Assembly: GCF_020782115.1 (NCBI RefSeq)
Contig: NZ_JAJGMW010000027.1
Location: 1-57,507 of the forward strand
Origin: Leeuwenhoekiella parthenopeia
Lineage (GTDB): Bacteria; Bacteroidota; Bacteroidia; Flavobacteriales; Flavobacteriaceae
Length of the DNA stretch: 57,507 nt
Reading direction: 5' to 3'
The position numbers and the translations under genes were made by a program. The notes beneath the pieces were generated by a model. The model was not told the origin of the DNA. It made no database searches and was given only the letters and a program-made list of their open reading frames with translations. This document shows, piece after piece, positions 16,168 to 24,218 of this stretch (positions are counted from its first letter, which is position 1; every line of letters starts with the position of its first letter).

Positions 16168-17457
16168 TTATTTTTGAGCTAAAAGTTGTTTCAGGCGTTG
16201 TGCCATCTCATACACATCTTCAAAACTGTTGTAGAGAGGGGCAGGGGCAACCCTGATCACATCGGGTTCGCGCCAGTCGCAAATGATCCCGGCCTGCATA
16301 AAGCCGTCGTGCATACTGCGGTCTGCATTTTTTACCTGTATGGAAAGTTGGCAACCGCGTTCATCTGGGTTTGAGGGCGTCAAAATCCAAATACGGTCGT
16401 CTTTAATCTCGTTGATGAGGTATTCCAGGTAGCCGGTGAGTTTTCGGGATTTGGCCCGTATGTTTTGAAAGCCCGCTTCCGCGAAAATTTCCAGAGATGC
16501 ACGTATGGGTGCCATAGAAAGAATAGGCGGATTGCTCAGCTGCCAGCCTTCTGCTCCCGGAATGGGGTCAAAATCAACCCGCATATTGAAACGGCTGTCC
16601 ATCTTATGGCCCCACCAACCCGTAAACCGGGGAATACTGCTATCGTTTGCGTGGCGTTCGTGTACAAAACAGCCGCCGAGGGCACCGGGCCCGCTGTTGA
16701 GGTATTTATAAGTGCACCACACCGCAAAGTCAGGTCCGTTTTCGTGCAGATCTGCATCGATATTGCCCACGCCGTGCGCAAGATCAAAACCTACTTTGCA
16801 GCCGTATTTATGTCCCAGTTGGGTGATTTCTTTGATGGGGTATTTTTGACCGGTGTAGTAATTGCTGTTGCCAATCATCACCAGGGCTATTTCTTCCCCG
16901 TGCTGCTCCATCAGGGCTTCCAGATCTTCCAGGCGGCACAGGTCTTCACCGGCTCTGGGTTTCCAGAGGATTAAAGACTCGTTGGGATTGTAACCGCGCT
17001 CGTGTATTTGCGATTTTACCGCATAACTGTCTGAAGGAAACGCATCGCTTTCTATTAAAATCTTGTGTCGTTTAGGTGTTGGCCGGTAAAACGAAACCAT
17101 CATCAGGTGCAGGTTGGTCGAGAGCGTATTCATAATTACGACCTCACCGGGTTTTGCACCCACGATGTCAGCCATGGGCTGTGCCAGGATTTCGTGGTAT
17201 TCCGTCCAGGGGATTTTGGCTTTAAAATGGCCTTCTACTGCAATTTCAGCCCAGTTGTCGAGTTCTTCGGCTACGTAATCACGCGCTTTTTTGGGCTGTA
17301 GGCCCAGTGAGTTTCCGCAGAGGTAGATCAGGTTTTTACTGTTTTCATCCCTGGGAAGGTTAAACTTTTCGCGAAAATGCGCCAAGGGATCTTCGCTATC
17401 GGCCTGTTTGGCAAAGTCTGGCGTGTTCTGATACTGCAATTTTTCTTCTTTTAACAT
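16168..17457 (-). CDS. kynU: Kynureninase
   Basis: A PLP-dependent hydrolase that splits kynurenine or 3-hydroxykynurenine to (3-hydroxy)anthranilate and alanine. The product is 429 residues, the usual length. Conserved stretches include NLIYLCGNSLGLQPKKARDYV, VGFDLAHGVGNIDADLHE (PLP-contacting Asp), WCTYKYLNSGPGALGGCFVH with the Schiff-base Lys251, and FTGWWGHKMDSRF. It is the first gene of the kynU-kmo-methyltransferase unit. A divergent MFS exporter starts 79 bases away on the other strand, so the two transcription units share a short control region. Confidence 0.95.
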   Translation of the reverse strand: MLKEEKLQYQNTPDFAKQADSEDPLAHFREKFNLPRDENSKNLIYLCGNSLGLQPKKARDYVAEELDNWAEIAVEGHFKAKIPWTEYHEILAQPMADIVGAKPGEVVIMNTLSTNLHLMMVSFYRPTPKRHKILIESDAFPSDSYAVKSQIHERGYNPNESLILWKPRAGEDLCRLEDLEALMEQHGEEIALVMIGNSNYYTGQKYPIKEITQLGHKYGCKVGFDLAHGVGNIDADLHENGPDFAVWCTYKYLNSGPGALGGCFVHERHANDSSIPRFTGWWGHKMDSRFNMRVDFDPIPGAEGWQLSNPPILSMAPIRASLEIFAEAGFQNIRAKSRKLTGYLEYLINEIKDDRIWILTPSNPDERGCQLSIQVKNADRSMHDGFMQAGIICDWREPDVIRVAPAPLYNSFEDVYEMAQRLKQLLAQK

Positions 17458-17535
17458 AGACTGTAAAAATAGGAATTAAAATAGTTTTAAGCAGTCCCGT
17501 AAATTTTGGTAATTTCAATTTTTAATACCGAATCT

Positions 17536-18690
17536 ATGCAGGCCTTACGTATCGTTTTTAGCAGTTGGAGGTATTTTGCACCGGCATTTTTATTTGCGAC
17601 CCTCAATATCGTTTTTGGAACCTGGGCAATTTACATCCCAAAAATCATTCACCGTCTCGGGATTTCGGAAGGCGAACTGGGTTTTGCCGTGTTTTTTATG
17701 GCACTCGGGACGCTGTGTACGATTCCTTTTGTGCCAAAAATCATCAGTTTTTTAAAGCTGGGAAAAGCAACATTGCTAGCGGTATTGGGGTTTTGCCTGA
17801 TGTTTTTGGGGCCTTTTCTCGCCGGTTCGTATGTGCAGCTTTGTGCGGCTTTGTTTGGGGTGGGCGTATTTTCGGGTCTGCTTGATGTGACCATAAACAC
17901 TTTGGTGACCGAAATCGAAAAACGCGATGGCATACATTTTATGTCGGTTTCTCACGGTTTCTTTAGTCTGGGCGGAATGCTTGGCGCCGGTATTGGCGCT
18001 TTGGTTTTAGATCTGGTGAGCCTGCCCGTGTACCATGCCGGGGTGGTTGTGTTGCTGATGCTGTTTGTTAACCTGCTGCTTTCGCGTCATTATCTGCATA
18101 TCGATGCTGTTAAAGAAACGCGTGAGGGGCATTTTAAACTGAAGAATTTGCGGCCGCTTCTTGGTCTGGTTGTAATAGGATTTCTGGTTATGGCTTCAGA
18201 AGGGGCAATCGTAGACTGGAGCGTGCTCTATCTGGAAAAAGTGACTCTTGCGAATCTGGCTCTGGCAGGTTTGGGCTACACGATTTTTAACGGAATGATG
18301 GCTTTAGGACGTTTTTTTGGAGACAGCATCAGTGCGCGTTTTGGTTCGCGTATTATTTTAATTGCCGGTTGTCTTACGGCGACTCTGGGGTTTGGACTCA
18401 CCCTTACGGCAGTCACAGCCTGGGCTTTGGTGGGTTTTGGTTTTGTAGGTATCGGTTTGTCATTGGTGGTGCCCGAGTTGTTTAGATATAGCGGAAAGCT
18501 GAAAGGCATTCAGGCCGCCGAAGGAATCAGTTTTATCGCCGGAACCGGATTTGTGGGCTTGTTGATAGGCCCGGTGTTTTTAGGCTTTCTGGCCGAAACC
18601 TTCGATCTGAAAAGCAGTTTTGTGGCGCTGATGAGCTTTACGGCCGCTGCGGGAATTCTCGCTATGAGCCTGAAACGGAATACGAAATAA
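17536..18690 (+). CDS. MFS transporter (YbjJ-like)
   Basis: A 384-residue major facilitator protein with about 12 hydrophobic segments, starting at the ATG at 17536; a TTG at 17506 is in frame but adds nothing conserved. Typical features are FGTWAIYIPKI in TM1-2, the loop FVPKIISFLKLGKA, GLLDVTINTLVTEIEKRDG in TM4, and HGFFSLGGMLGAGIGALV in TM5. This pattern resembles the E. coli YbjJ group of unknown substrate. It is divergent from the kynurenine operon. Export or import of a kynurenine-derived compound is an attractive but untested inference. Confidence 0.85.
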   Translation: MQALRIVFSSWRYFAPAFLFATLNIVFGTWAIYIPKIIHRLGISEGELGFAVFFMALGTLCTIPFVPKIISFLKLGKATLLAVLGFCLMFLGPFLAGSYVQLCAALFGVGVFSGLLDVTINTLVTEIEKRDGIHFMSVSHGFFSLGGMLGAGIGALVLDLVSLPVYHAGVVVLLMLFVNLLLSRHYLHIDAVKETREGHFKLKNLRPLLGLVVIGFLVMASEGAIVDWSVLYLEKVTLANLALAGLGYTIFNGMMALGRFFGDSISARFGSRIILIAGCLTATLGFGLTLTAVTAWALVGFGFVGIGLSLVVPELFRYSGKLKGIQAAEGISFIAGTGFVGLLIGPVFLGFLAETFDLKSSFVALMSFTAAAGILAMSLKRNTK

Positions 18691-18861
18691 TTTTATGGAT
18701 AACGCTAAAGAGATTAACTCCCATTAAGTGGTCTTTTGCGTGAAGGACAGAAGCGAAGATCCTCTCCCGGCCTCCCCTTCAAAGAGGAGGAGCTTGAAGA
18801 CTATTTGCTATCAAATTTAGGCAGGCCTCACCCGCAGGGGTACTTCCCGGTCAACAACCAC

Positions 18862-18897
18862 AAAAAAAGCCACCTGATTTCTCAAATGGCTTTTTAA
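18862..18897 (-). terminator. Intrinsic terminator of the lipoprotein gene
   Basis: AAAAAGCCA and TGGCTTTTT form a stem around a 14-base loop, followed by seven T on the minus strand. It lies 19 bases after the stop of the gene at 18916-19623. Confidence 0.75.
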
Positions 18898-18915
18898 AGA
18901 TTTAGGCTTCAGAAA

Positions 18916-19623
18916 TTATTCTTCAGTCTTTACCGCGATATCTGTAAAATACAGGTGTACAGCATCTTCAGGCGCTTTGTGGTCTGAGGCGATTTGTATT
19001 CCGTTATAATTTTGATAATCATTCCAGGTAGTTACCATCGAGAATTCAGAAACATTTCCACGACGGTAAATCCATTCTTTCACCATGTTTTTGTCATCGT
19101 AAAAGAAATCGTAGGCATCACCCGGAGTATAACCACCCTGGTCGGTATAGGTGAGTGTGATTTTGCTGAGTTTTTCCTTGCTCATAGGCGCAGTAGCCGT
19201 ATCCTGAACGGTCAACGTGGTGTTTTCTTTATCCCAAACCAAATGCATAGGGGCAAGCAGCCAGTAGGCATCGTTTATAAAGCCTTTGTCAGCATCCATA
19301 CTGGTGCTGTCTACGGTAGCTCTGTTGTAGGTAAGGGTGTCCTGAGCGGTCATCATGGTGATGTCCTGTGTCTTGGGATTCCATTTCCAGGAGCGTGCAA
19401 AATGCGAATCATCGCGGTCTACATTAAACGTAAACGCTACTTCAGAAACCTTGTCCCAGTTGGCAAGACCGCTGGCATCTGCAATGGCATAGGCCACTTC
19501 CTGTTCTGGGGTGCGTACTTCTTCTGCAACTTCGACCATTTCAAAAGGTTCTTCCGTTTTGGGTTCGTTTTTACAAGCGATACAGGTAGCAAGACCCGCT
19601 AGGCTGAGTAGTAATTTTTTCAT
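18916..19623 (-). CDS. Predicted lipoprotein of unknown function
   Basis: A 235-residue lipoprotein starting at the ATG at 19623. An in-frame start ten codons upstream would precede the signal with charged residues and is unlikely. The signal is KKLLLSLAGLATCIAC with the lipidated Cys near 17, then an acidic linker. The mature domain has the pattern RSWKWNPKTQDITM, YWLLAPMHLVWDKEN, DAYDFFYDDKNMVKEWIYR and GIQIASDHKAPED. This looks like a LolA/LppX-like or steroid-binding beta-sheet, but I do not recognise a named family with certainty. It is a single gene with its own terminator. Confidence 0.75.
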   Translation of the reverse strand: MKKLLLSLAGLATCIACKNEPKTEEPFEMVEVAEEVRTPEQEVAYAIADASGLANWDKVSEVAFTFNVDRDDSHFARSWKWNPKTQDITMMTAQDTLTYNRATVDSTSMDADKGFINDAYWLLAPMHLVWDKENTTLTVQDTATAPMSKEKLSKITLTYTDQGGYTPGDAYDFFYDDKNMVKEWIYRRGNVSEFSMVTTWNDYQNYNGIQIASDHKAPEDAVHLYFTDIAVKTEE

Positions 19624-19782
19624 AGTGTGTGTTTTAAAGTGCCAAAAATACAAAGCTTTAGCATAGCTTTTAAGCTCAGGGGTTTCTTATTTTAAGGAAT
19701 CCTTATCGTTTATACCCGTTTCTTAATTGTAAGTTTCACGCTTATAACCGACTATTAAAAACTAATTATAAATTGTTTTGAA

Positions 19783-19794
19783 GGGATAAATCCC
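19783..19794. promoter_or_regulatory. Small inverted repeat before the pirin gene
   Basis: GGGATAAATCCC (GGGAT-AA-ATCCC) lies 23 bases before the ATG at 19818. It could be an operator or a weak hairpin in the leader. Confidence 0.3.
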
Positions 19795-19817
19795 ATATTT
19801 AAATAAATCAACGAGTT

Positions 19818-20534
19818 ATGAAGACAATTTTTCATCAGGCCGATACCCGGGGCGATGCCAATCACGGCTGGCTTCACAGCAAACACAGTTTTAGCTTTGC
19901 CAATTATTACAATCCCGAGCGGATGAACTTTGGCGTTTTACGCGTGCTTAACGACGATAAGGTAAGTGGCGGTATGGGTTTTGGTACGCACCCGCATCAA
20001 AATATGGAGATTATTTCCATTCCGTTATCGGGAGATTTGGAGCATAAAGACAGTATGGGCAACACCACGGTTATCAAAGAAGGCGATATCCAGGTGATGA
20101 GTGCCGGTACCGGGGTACAACATTCTGAATACAACAAAAACAAAGATGAGGAAGTCCGGTTTTTACAAATTTGGGTGATTCCAAATCAGCAAAACGTAGA
20201 GCCGCGTTACGATCAGATCACACTAAACAAAGCAGACCGAAAAAACAAACTACAGCAGGTGCTTTCGCCTAATAAAGAAGATGATGGTGTTTGGATTTAT
20301 CAGGACGCATGGTTTAATATGGTGGATCTGGACGCCGGTAAAGCGGTGACTTACGATTTCAATAAAAAGGACAACGGTTTGTATATTTTTGTTCTCGAAG
20401 GAAGTGTCACTGCCGCAGAACAGAAACTGGGACGCCGCGATGGTCTGGGAGTTTATGATACTGCTTCGGTAGAATTAACAGCTGCTGAAAATGCTTCGGT
20501 ATTGTTGATGGAAGTCCCTATGCGTCTGGGATAG
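19818..20534 (+). CDS. Pirin family protein (YhhW-like quercetinase)
   Basis: A 238-residue bicupin of the pirin family; the E. coli homologue YhhW oxidises quercetin and others are metal-dependent redox sensors or dioxygenases. Metal ligands in the N-terminal cupin are visible as GTHPHQNMEI and TGVQHSEYN (His, His, His and Glu), with SAGTG before the last pair. The C-terminal cupin lacks a second metal set, which is normal. Length fits YhhW rather than the longer human-pirin type found at 22330-23202. It stands alone with a small hypothetical gene downstream. The substrate is unknown. Confidence 0.9.
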   Translation: MKTIFHQADTRGDANHGWLHSKHSFSFANYYNPERMNFGVLRVLNDDKVSGGMGFGTHPHQNMEIISIPLSGDLEHKDSMGNTTVIKEGDIQVMSAGTGVQHSEYNKNKDEEVRFLQIWVIPNQQNVEPRYDQITLNKADRKNKLQQVLSPNKEDDGVWIYQDAWFNMVDLDAGKAVTYDFNKKDNGLYIFVLEGSVTAAEQKLGRRDGLGVYDTASVELTAAENASVLLMEVPMRLG

Positions 20535-20644
20535 AACACAAATTCTGAAAATTTGACAGCCGTTTTCGGGCGAAAGGCTTCCGGGGTCATTTGGTATTTT
20601 TTTTGTTTGGCTTTTGCTAAAACTATTAATTAAACCTTAAGATT

Positions 20645-20860
20645 ATGGAAACACCTATCGAGTTAGAGTTAGTAGGAAAAAAAGGAGATATGTACGCCCT
20701 GAAATATCCGGGTTTACAGGTTCCTATTCACGTGAATTATGAACTCCTGCAAAAGTTCAGAAACAGCACCGAGTACGTGGTAAGGGAATATAAAAACCCC
20801 GATCACCATCCTGAAGAACACCACATAACATCTGTGCCCCCTCAGCGATTTCGGGCCTGA
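20645..20860 (+). CDS. Small hypothetical protein
   Basis: A 71-residue product, METPIELELVGKKGDMYAL..., with one beta-rich N-terminal half (LKYPGLQVPIHVNYELLQKF) and a His-rich C-terminus (YKNPDHHPEEHHITSVPP). No signal peptide or membrane segment. An A-rich ribosome-binding region (TTAAACCTTAAGATT) precedes the ATG, and a strong terminator follows directly. The histidine cluster might bind metal, but I do not recognise the family. Confidence 0.6.
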   Translation: METPIELELVGKKGDMYALKYPGLQVPIHVNYELLQKFRNSTEYVVREYKNPDHHPEEHHITSVPPQRFRA

Positions 20861-20868
20861 TAACGATC

Positions 20869-20901
20869 AAAAAAGAGATGCCGTCTGCATCTCTTTTTTT
20901 A
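20869..20901 (+). terminator. Intrinsic terminator after the small hypothetical gene
   Basis: A perfect 13-bp stem AAAAAAGAGATGC / GCATCTCTTTTTT with a 5-base loop. The right arm runs into further T residues. It begins 9 bases after the stop codon. Confidence 0.85.
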
Positions 20902-21111
20902 TGGGCAACGCCAAAGACCGGAACAGCCCGTTTTTCACATGATATTCCTGTTTTTATTTCAGACCCTTTAAATGGTAAAGCATGAAGATCCTTAGCGGGC
21001 ATTTACGACATCGTTACCTTAAGAAAACAAGGTGCAGTTTTACCATTTTAATAACAACCTGACGCCCGTTATTGCTGGTACAAGCCGTAATTTTGCAGAC
21101 GCAATAAGGTT

Positions 21112-22329
21112 ATGACAAAACGGTATACAACATCATCACGAACGCTCATTATTCTCATCCTGGGGACACTCATCGCTATAGGACCTTTTTCTATAGATAT
21201 GTACCTGCCGGGCTTTGCGAATGTAGCAGATGATTTTGGCGTAGATATCAGTAAAGTGGGGCTTACCTTAACCAGCTATTTAATTGGTATTGCCATTGGT
21301 CAGCTCGCTTACGGTCCGCTGATGGACCGTTTCGGCAGAAGGCGCCCGCTTATTGGGGGATTACTGCTTTTTATCGCAACCTCCCTGATTTGCGCATTTA
21401 GTTTTAGCCTTAATATGCTCATCATCGCCCGCTTTTTTATGGCGCTTGGGGGTTGTGCCGGGATGGTGGCTTCAAAAGCCATTGTACGCGATCTTTTTGA
21501 GAAAAAACAAGTGGCTGATGTGCTTTCGACCCTGATGCTCATTATGGGGGTCGCACCTATTATTGCGCCAACCGTTGGCGGACTAGTCATTGCAGCTTTT
21601 GACTGGGAAGCCGTGTTTTTTATACTGGCCGGTTTTGCAGTGCTAATGCTGTTGCTCATTACGTACATACTGCCCGAAAGTGCAAAACCCAATCGCGCAA
21701 CCAGCCTTAAACCCAAAAAGATTGTACGGGAATATATTTCTATCCTAAAAAACCGGGAGTTCTTCATCTTTGCGATGACCCGTGGTTTTACGATGGGTTG
21801 TCTGCTCGCCTATGTAAGCAGCGCGCCTTTTGTCTTTATTGAATACTTCGGGTTAACCGAGCAGCATTTTGGCTGGGTGTTTGGCAGCAATGCGCTGGGG
21901 CTTATTTTGGGCAGTCAGGTTAACCGTTTGGCATTAAAACGCTATTCGCTCTTACAAATCACCACTGCGACCTGTGTGGCGCTTACCGTCTTAACAGGGA
22001 TAGGGCTTGTTGTAAGTTTTATCGCGCTAGATTTCTGGATCATGTATCCTTTCCTGTTTATTATGTTGTTCCTGGTAGGTTTTCAAAATCCTAATGTTAC
22101 CGCATTATCTCTTGATCCCTTTAATAAACAGGCGGGTAGTGCATCGGCGCTGGTAGGCAGTATCGGGATGATCTTTGGTTCTGTTGCCAGTATACTGGTG
22201 GCGCAGCTGGTAACCGAAAGCGTTACGCCATTGCTGTATATTCTCTTTGGCAGTGCCCTGTGCAGTCTGGCTTTGATTATATATTACCGAAATAAAACCA
22301 AATCCCTGAACTTACAAACCTCGTCCTGA
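21112..22329 (+). CDS. Bcr/CflA family multidrug efflux MFS transporter
   Basis: A 405-residue 12-TM exporter of the drug:H+ antiporter-1 type. Key marks are TM1 GPFSIDMYLPGFANVADDFG, motif A in the first cytoplasmic loop (GPLMDRFGRRRPLIGG), GGCAGMVASKAIVRDLF (motif B/Arg in TM4) and GVAPIIAPTVGGLV (motif C, antiporter). All are typical of the Bcr/CflA group that exports chloramphenicol, bicyclomycin and similar compounds; the actual substrate is not predictable. A TAATTTTG box lies about 20 bases before the ATG. It converges with the pirin gene at 22330, the two stop codons touching. Confidence 0.92.
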   Translation: MTKRYTTSSRTLIILILGTLIAIGPFSIDMYLPGFANVADDFGVDISKVGLTLTSYLIGIAIGQLAYGPLMDRFGRRRPLIGGLLLFIATSLICAFSFSLNMLIIARFFMALGGCAGMVASKAIVRDLFEKKQVADVLSTLMLIMGVAPIIAPTVGGLVIAAFDWEAVFFILAGFAVLMLLLITYILPESAKPNRATSLKPKKIVREYISILKNREFFIFAMTRGFTMGCLLAYVSSAPFVFIEYFGLTEQHFGWVFGSNALGLILGSQVNRLALKRYSLLQITTATCVALTVLTGIGLVVSFIALDFWIMYPFLFIMLFLVGFQNPNVTALSLDPFNKQAGSASALVGSIGMIFGSVASILVAQLVTESVTPLLYILFGSALCSLALIIYYRNKTKSLNLQTSS

Positions 22330-23202
22330 TTAACCGGGTAAAGGCACGTAGGTATTGTCGCCTGAAACTTCCGGGAATTTGCGGTCTTTCCACGCTTGTT
22401 TAGCTTCTTCGATACGTTCTTTTGAAGTGGCTACAAAATTCCAGTAGATGTGGCGATCTTCTTCAAAAGGCTTCCCTCCAAAAAGAAATACGTGCGCTCC
22501 CCTGAGCAATTTGATTTTGCAAACTTCGTCGGTCTTACTCACGAGCATAACTCCGTCTTTAAAGCGCTCGCCATCAGCTTCGACTTCGCCTGAAACCACG
22601 GTTACGGCGATTTCTCCTTCCAGCTTTCCGGCAATATTTAGTTTGTGATCATCTTCGGCTTTAATTTCAATCATAAACAAATCTGAGTGTACGGGCACCG
22701 GACTCGTTTTACCGTAACCCTTACCGGCAATAAGCTTATATTCTGCGGTGTTTTCGCGCCAGCGTGGCAAAACTTCGGCATCTATATGATGAAATGCGGG
22801 TTCGGTATGTTCGAGTTTTTTGGGTAAGGCCACCCAAATCTGATAGCCGTGCATGGTAAATACATTGCCATCGCGCATATCTTTTGGGGTACGCTCGGTA
22901 TGTACCACTCCTTTGCCCGCGACCATCCAGTTTACAGAGCCGGGTTTGATGCGCTGGTAGGTGCCTATACTGTCTTCGTGCATGAGCTCGCCCTCGATGA
23001 GGTAGGTAAGTGTAGACAACCCGATGTGCGGATGCTGATCTACATCCATATAATCTTCAGGTCCCAGAGTATTTGGCCCCATATGATCTATAAAAATGAA
23101 AGGTCCTACCATTCTTTTTTTACGAAACGGCAGTAAGCGGCCCACCAGAAAATCGCCGATATCCCGGGCGCGCTCTTCGATGATTAATCCTGTATTAGAC
23201 AA
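22330..23202 (-). CDS. Pirin family protein (long type)
   Basis: A 290-residue bicupin closer to human pirin and E. coli YhaK than the shorter paralogue at 19818. The N-terminal metal site reads DQHPHIGLSTLTYL and GVVHTERTP (three His, one Glu). FIDHMGPNTLGPED and the C-terminal LLRGAHVFLFGGKPFEEDRHIYWNFVATSKE are the long-pirin hallmarks. It may act as a redox-active dioxygenase or regulator; the substrate is unknown. Its stop abuts that of the Bcr/CflA exporter on the opposite strand. Confidence 0.93.
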   Translation of the reverse strand: MSNTGLIIEERARDIGDFLVGRLLPFRKKRMVGPFIFIDHMGPNTLGPEDYMDVDQHPHIGLSTLTYLIEGELMHEDSIGTYQRIKPGSVNWMVAGKGVVHTERTPKDMRDGNVFTMHGYQIWVALPKKLEHTEPAFHHIDAEVLPRWRENTAEYKLIAGKGYGKTSPVPVHSDLFMIEIKAEDDHKLNIAGKLEGEIAVTVVSGEVEADGERFKDGVMLVSKTDEVCKIKLLRGAHVFLFGGKPFEEDRHIYWNFVATSKERIEEAKQAWKDRKFPEVSGDNTYVPLPG

Positions 23203-23429
23203 TTTTTAATTTTATTAGCGTTATAGAATGAAATAGTATTATTTTGAAAGTTAAGAAATAAGCTGAATTCACTGGTCAATTTAAGCCTGTTTCTACGCCC
23301 CCTAATCTGCGATCATACAAGTGCTTCAACCTAATCTGGTTATGGAGCTGATTTCTAACGTCATTTTATAGGCGTGAGATTCAGGTCTTTTGGTTAAACC
23401 TCATTGCATGTATTTTAAACCGGCATTTT

Positions 23430-24164
23430 ATGAAACTTAAATTTTTTATCGTTACCTCTTTACTATTAAGCTTTTATTTCAATCAACTCCATGCTCAAAC
23501 CACCTACGATCTGGGTTTATATCTCGGCGGGGTTAATTATTATGGGGAAATTGGTAAGAAAGCATTTGTGGCGCCCAATCGGGCATTCTTTGGCGTAATT
23601 GGTAAGATGAATTTTACCGAAAAATTAAGTGCCAGAGCCAGTATTACCTATTTAACTCTTGCCGATAACGACCGGGATGCCAACGATGGTTTTCGCGGAA
23701 ACGGCAGAGGTCGAGATTTGTATTATTCTTTTGAGCATACCAATATTGAAGGCGTCGTAGCTTTAGAGTTCGTGCCCTTTTCCTTCTTTAAAAACAAACC
23801 CAATCCCATTGATTTTTACATTTACGGGGGTTTGGGAGCTATTTATGGCGATGAGGCTTACTATCCGTTATCCACCGGATTTGAGGATGTGGAGTCTGTA
23901 GTTTATGGCACCCGCACCCGACTTACCGTACCTATGGGAGCCGGATTTAAAACCTTTGTAGGACGCAATTTTATGCTGGGTATCGAGCTGGCTCCGCGTT
24001 ACAGTCTGAGTGACAATCTTGATGGTTCGTATCCCGATGATGAGCGCGTTGAGACTAACCGCGTGGTCAATTTTGAGAACAACGACTGGTACACCTATCT
24101 CGGTCTTACACTTACCTATCGTTTTGGTAAAGGCAGCAATGCGTATTGCGATTGTACCTTATAA
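23430..24164 (+). CDS. DUF6089 family outer-membrane beta-barrel protein
   Basis: A 244-residue exported protein. Signal FFIVTSLLLSFYFNQLHA is cut before QT. The mature part is a run of amphipathic strands with aromatic ends: YDLGLYLGGVNYYGEIG, LSARASITYLTLADND, IDFYIYGGLGAIYGDEAY, GRNFMLGIELAPRYSL and YTYLGLTLTYRFG. The opening GGVNYYGEIG is characteristic of DUF6089, a Bacteroidetes OmpA-like barrel family without a known partner. It probably sits in the outer membrane. The unusual end SNAYCDCTL has two cysteines. Confidence 0.85.
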   Translation: MKLKFFIVTSLLLSFYFNQLHAQTTYDLGLYLGGVNYYGEIGKKAFVAPNRAFFGVIGKMNFTEKLSARASITYLTLADNDRDANDGFRGNGRGRDLYYSFEHTNIEGVVALEFVPFSFFKNKPNPIDFYIYGGLGAIYGDEAYYPLSTGFEDVESVVYGTRTRLTVPMGAGFKTFVGRNFMLGIELAPRYSLSDNLDGSYPDDERVETNRVVNFENNDWYTYLGLTLTYRFGKGSNAYCDCTL

Positions 24165-24206
24165 AACTTTAGTCAGGAGGGCTTGAGTTTCTGTTTGCGG
24201 TAGGAG

Positions 24207-24214
24207 TATCTTTG
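24207..24214 (+). promoter_or_regulatory. -7 box abutting the ABC exporter start
   Basis: TATCTTTG ends four bases before the ATG at 24219. A TTG lies 21 bases upstream (24183-24185), within the range reported for Bacteroidetes -33 boxes. The predicted start site would leave essentially no leader. Confidence 0.5.
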
Positions 24215-24218
24215 CAGT

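Noticed and set aside
18691-18861. A short gene between the YbjJ-like MFS and the lipoprotein
   Set aside because: The stretch holds a repeat-like block CTCTCCCGGCCTCCCC and stop codons in all frames; no start with a plausible ribosome site.
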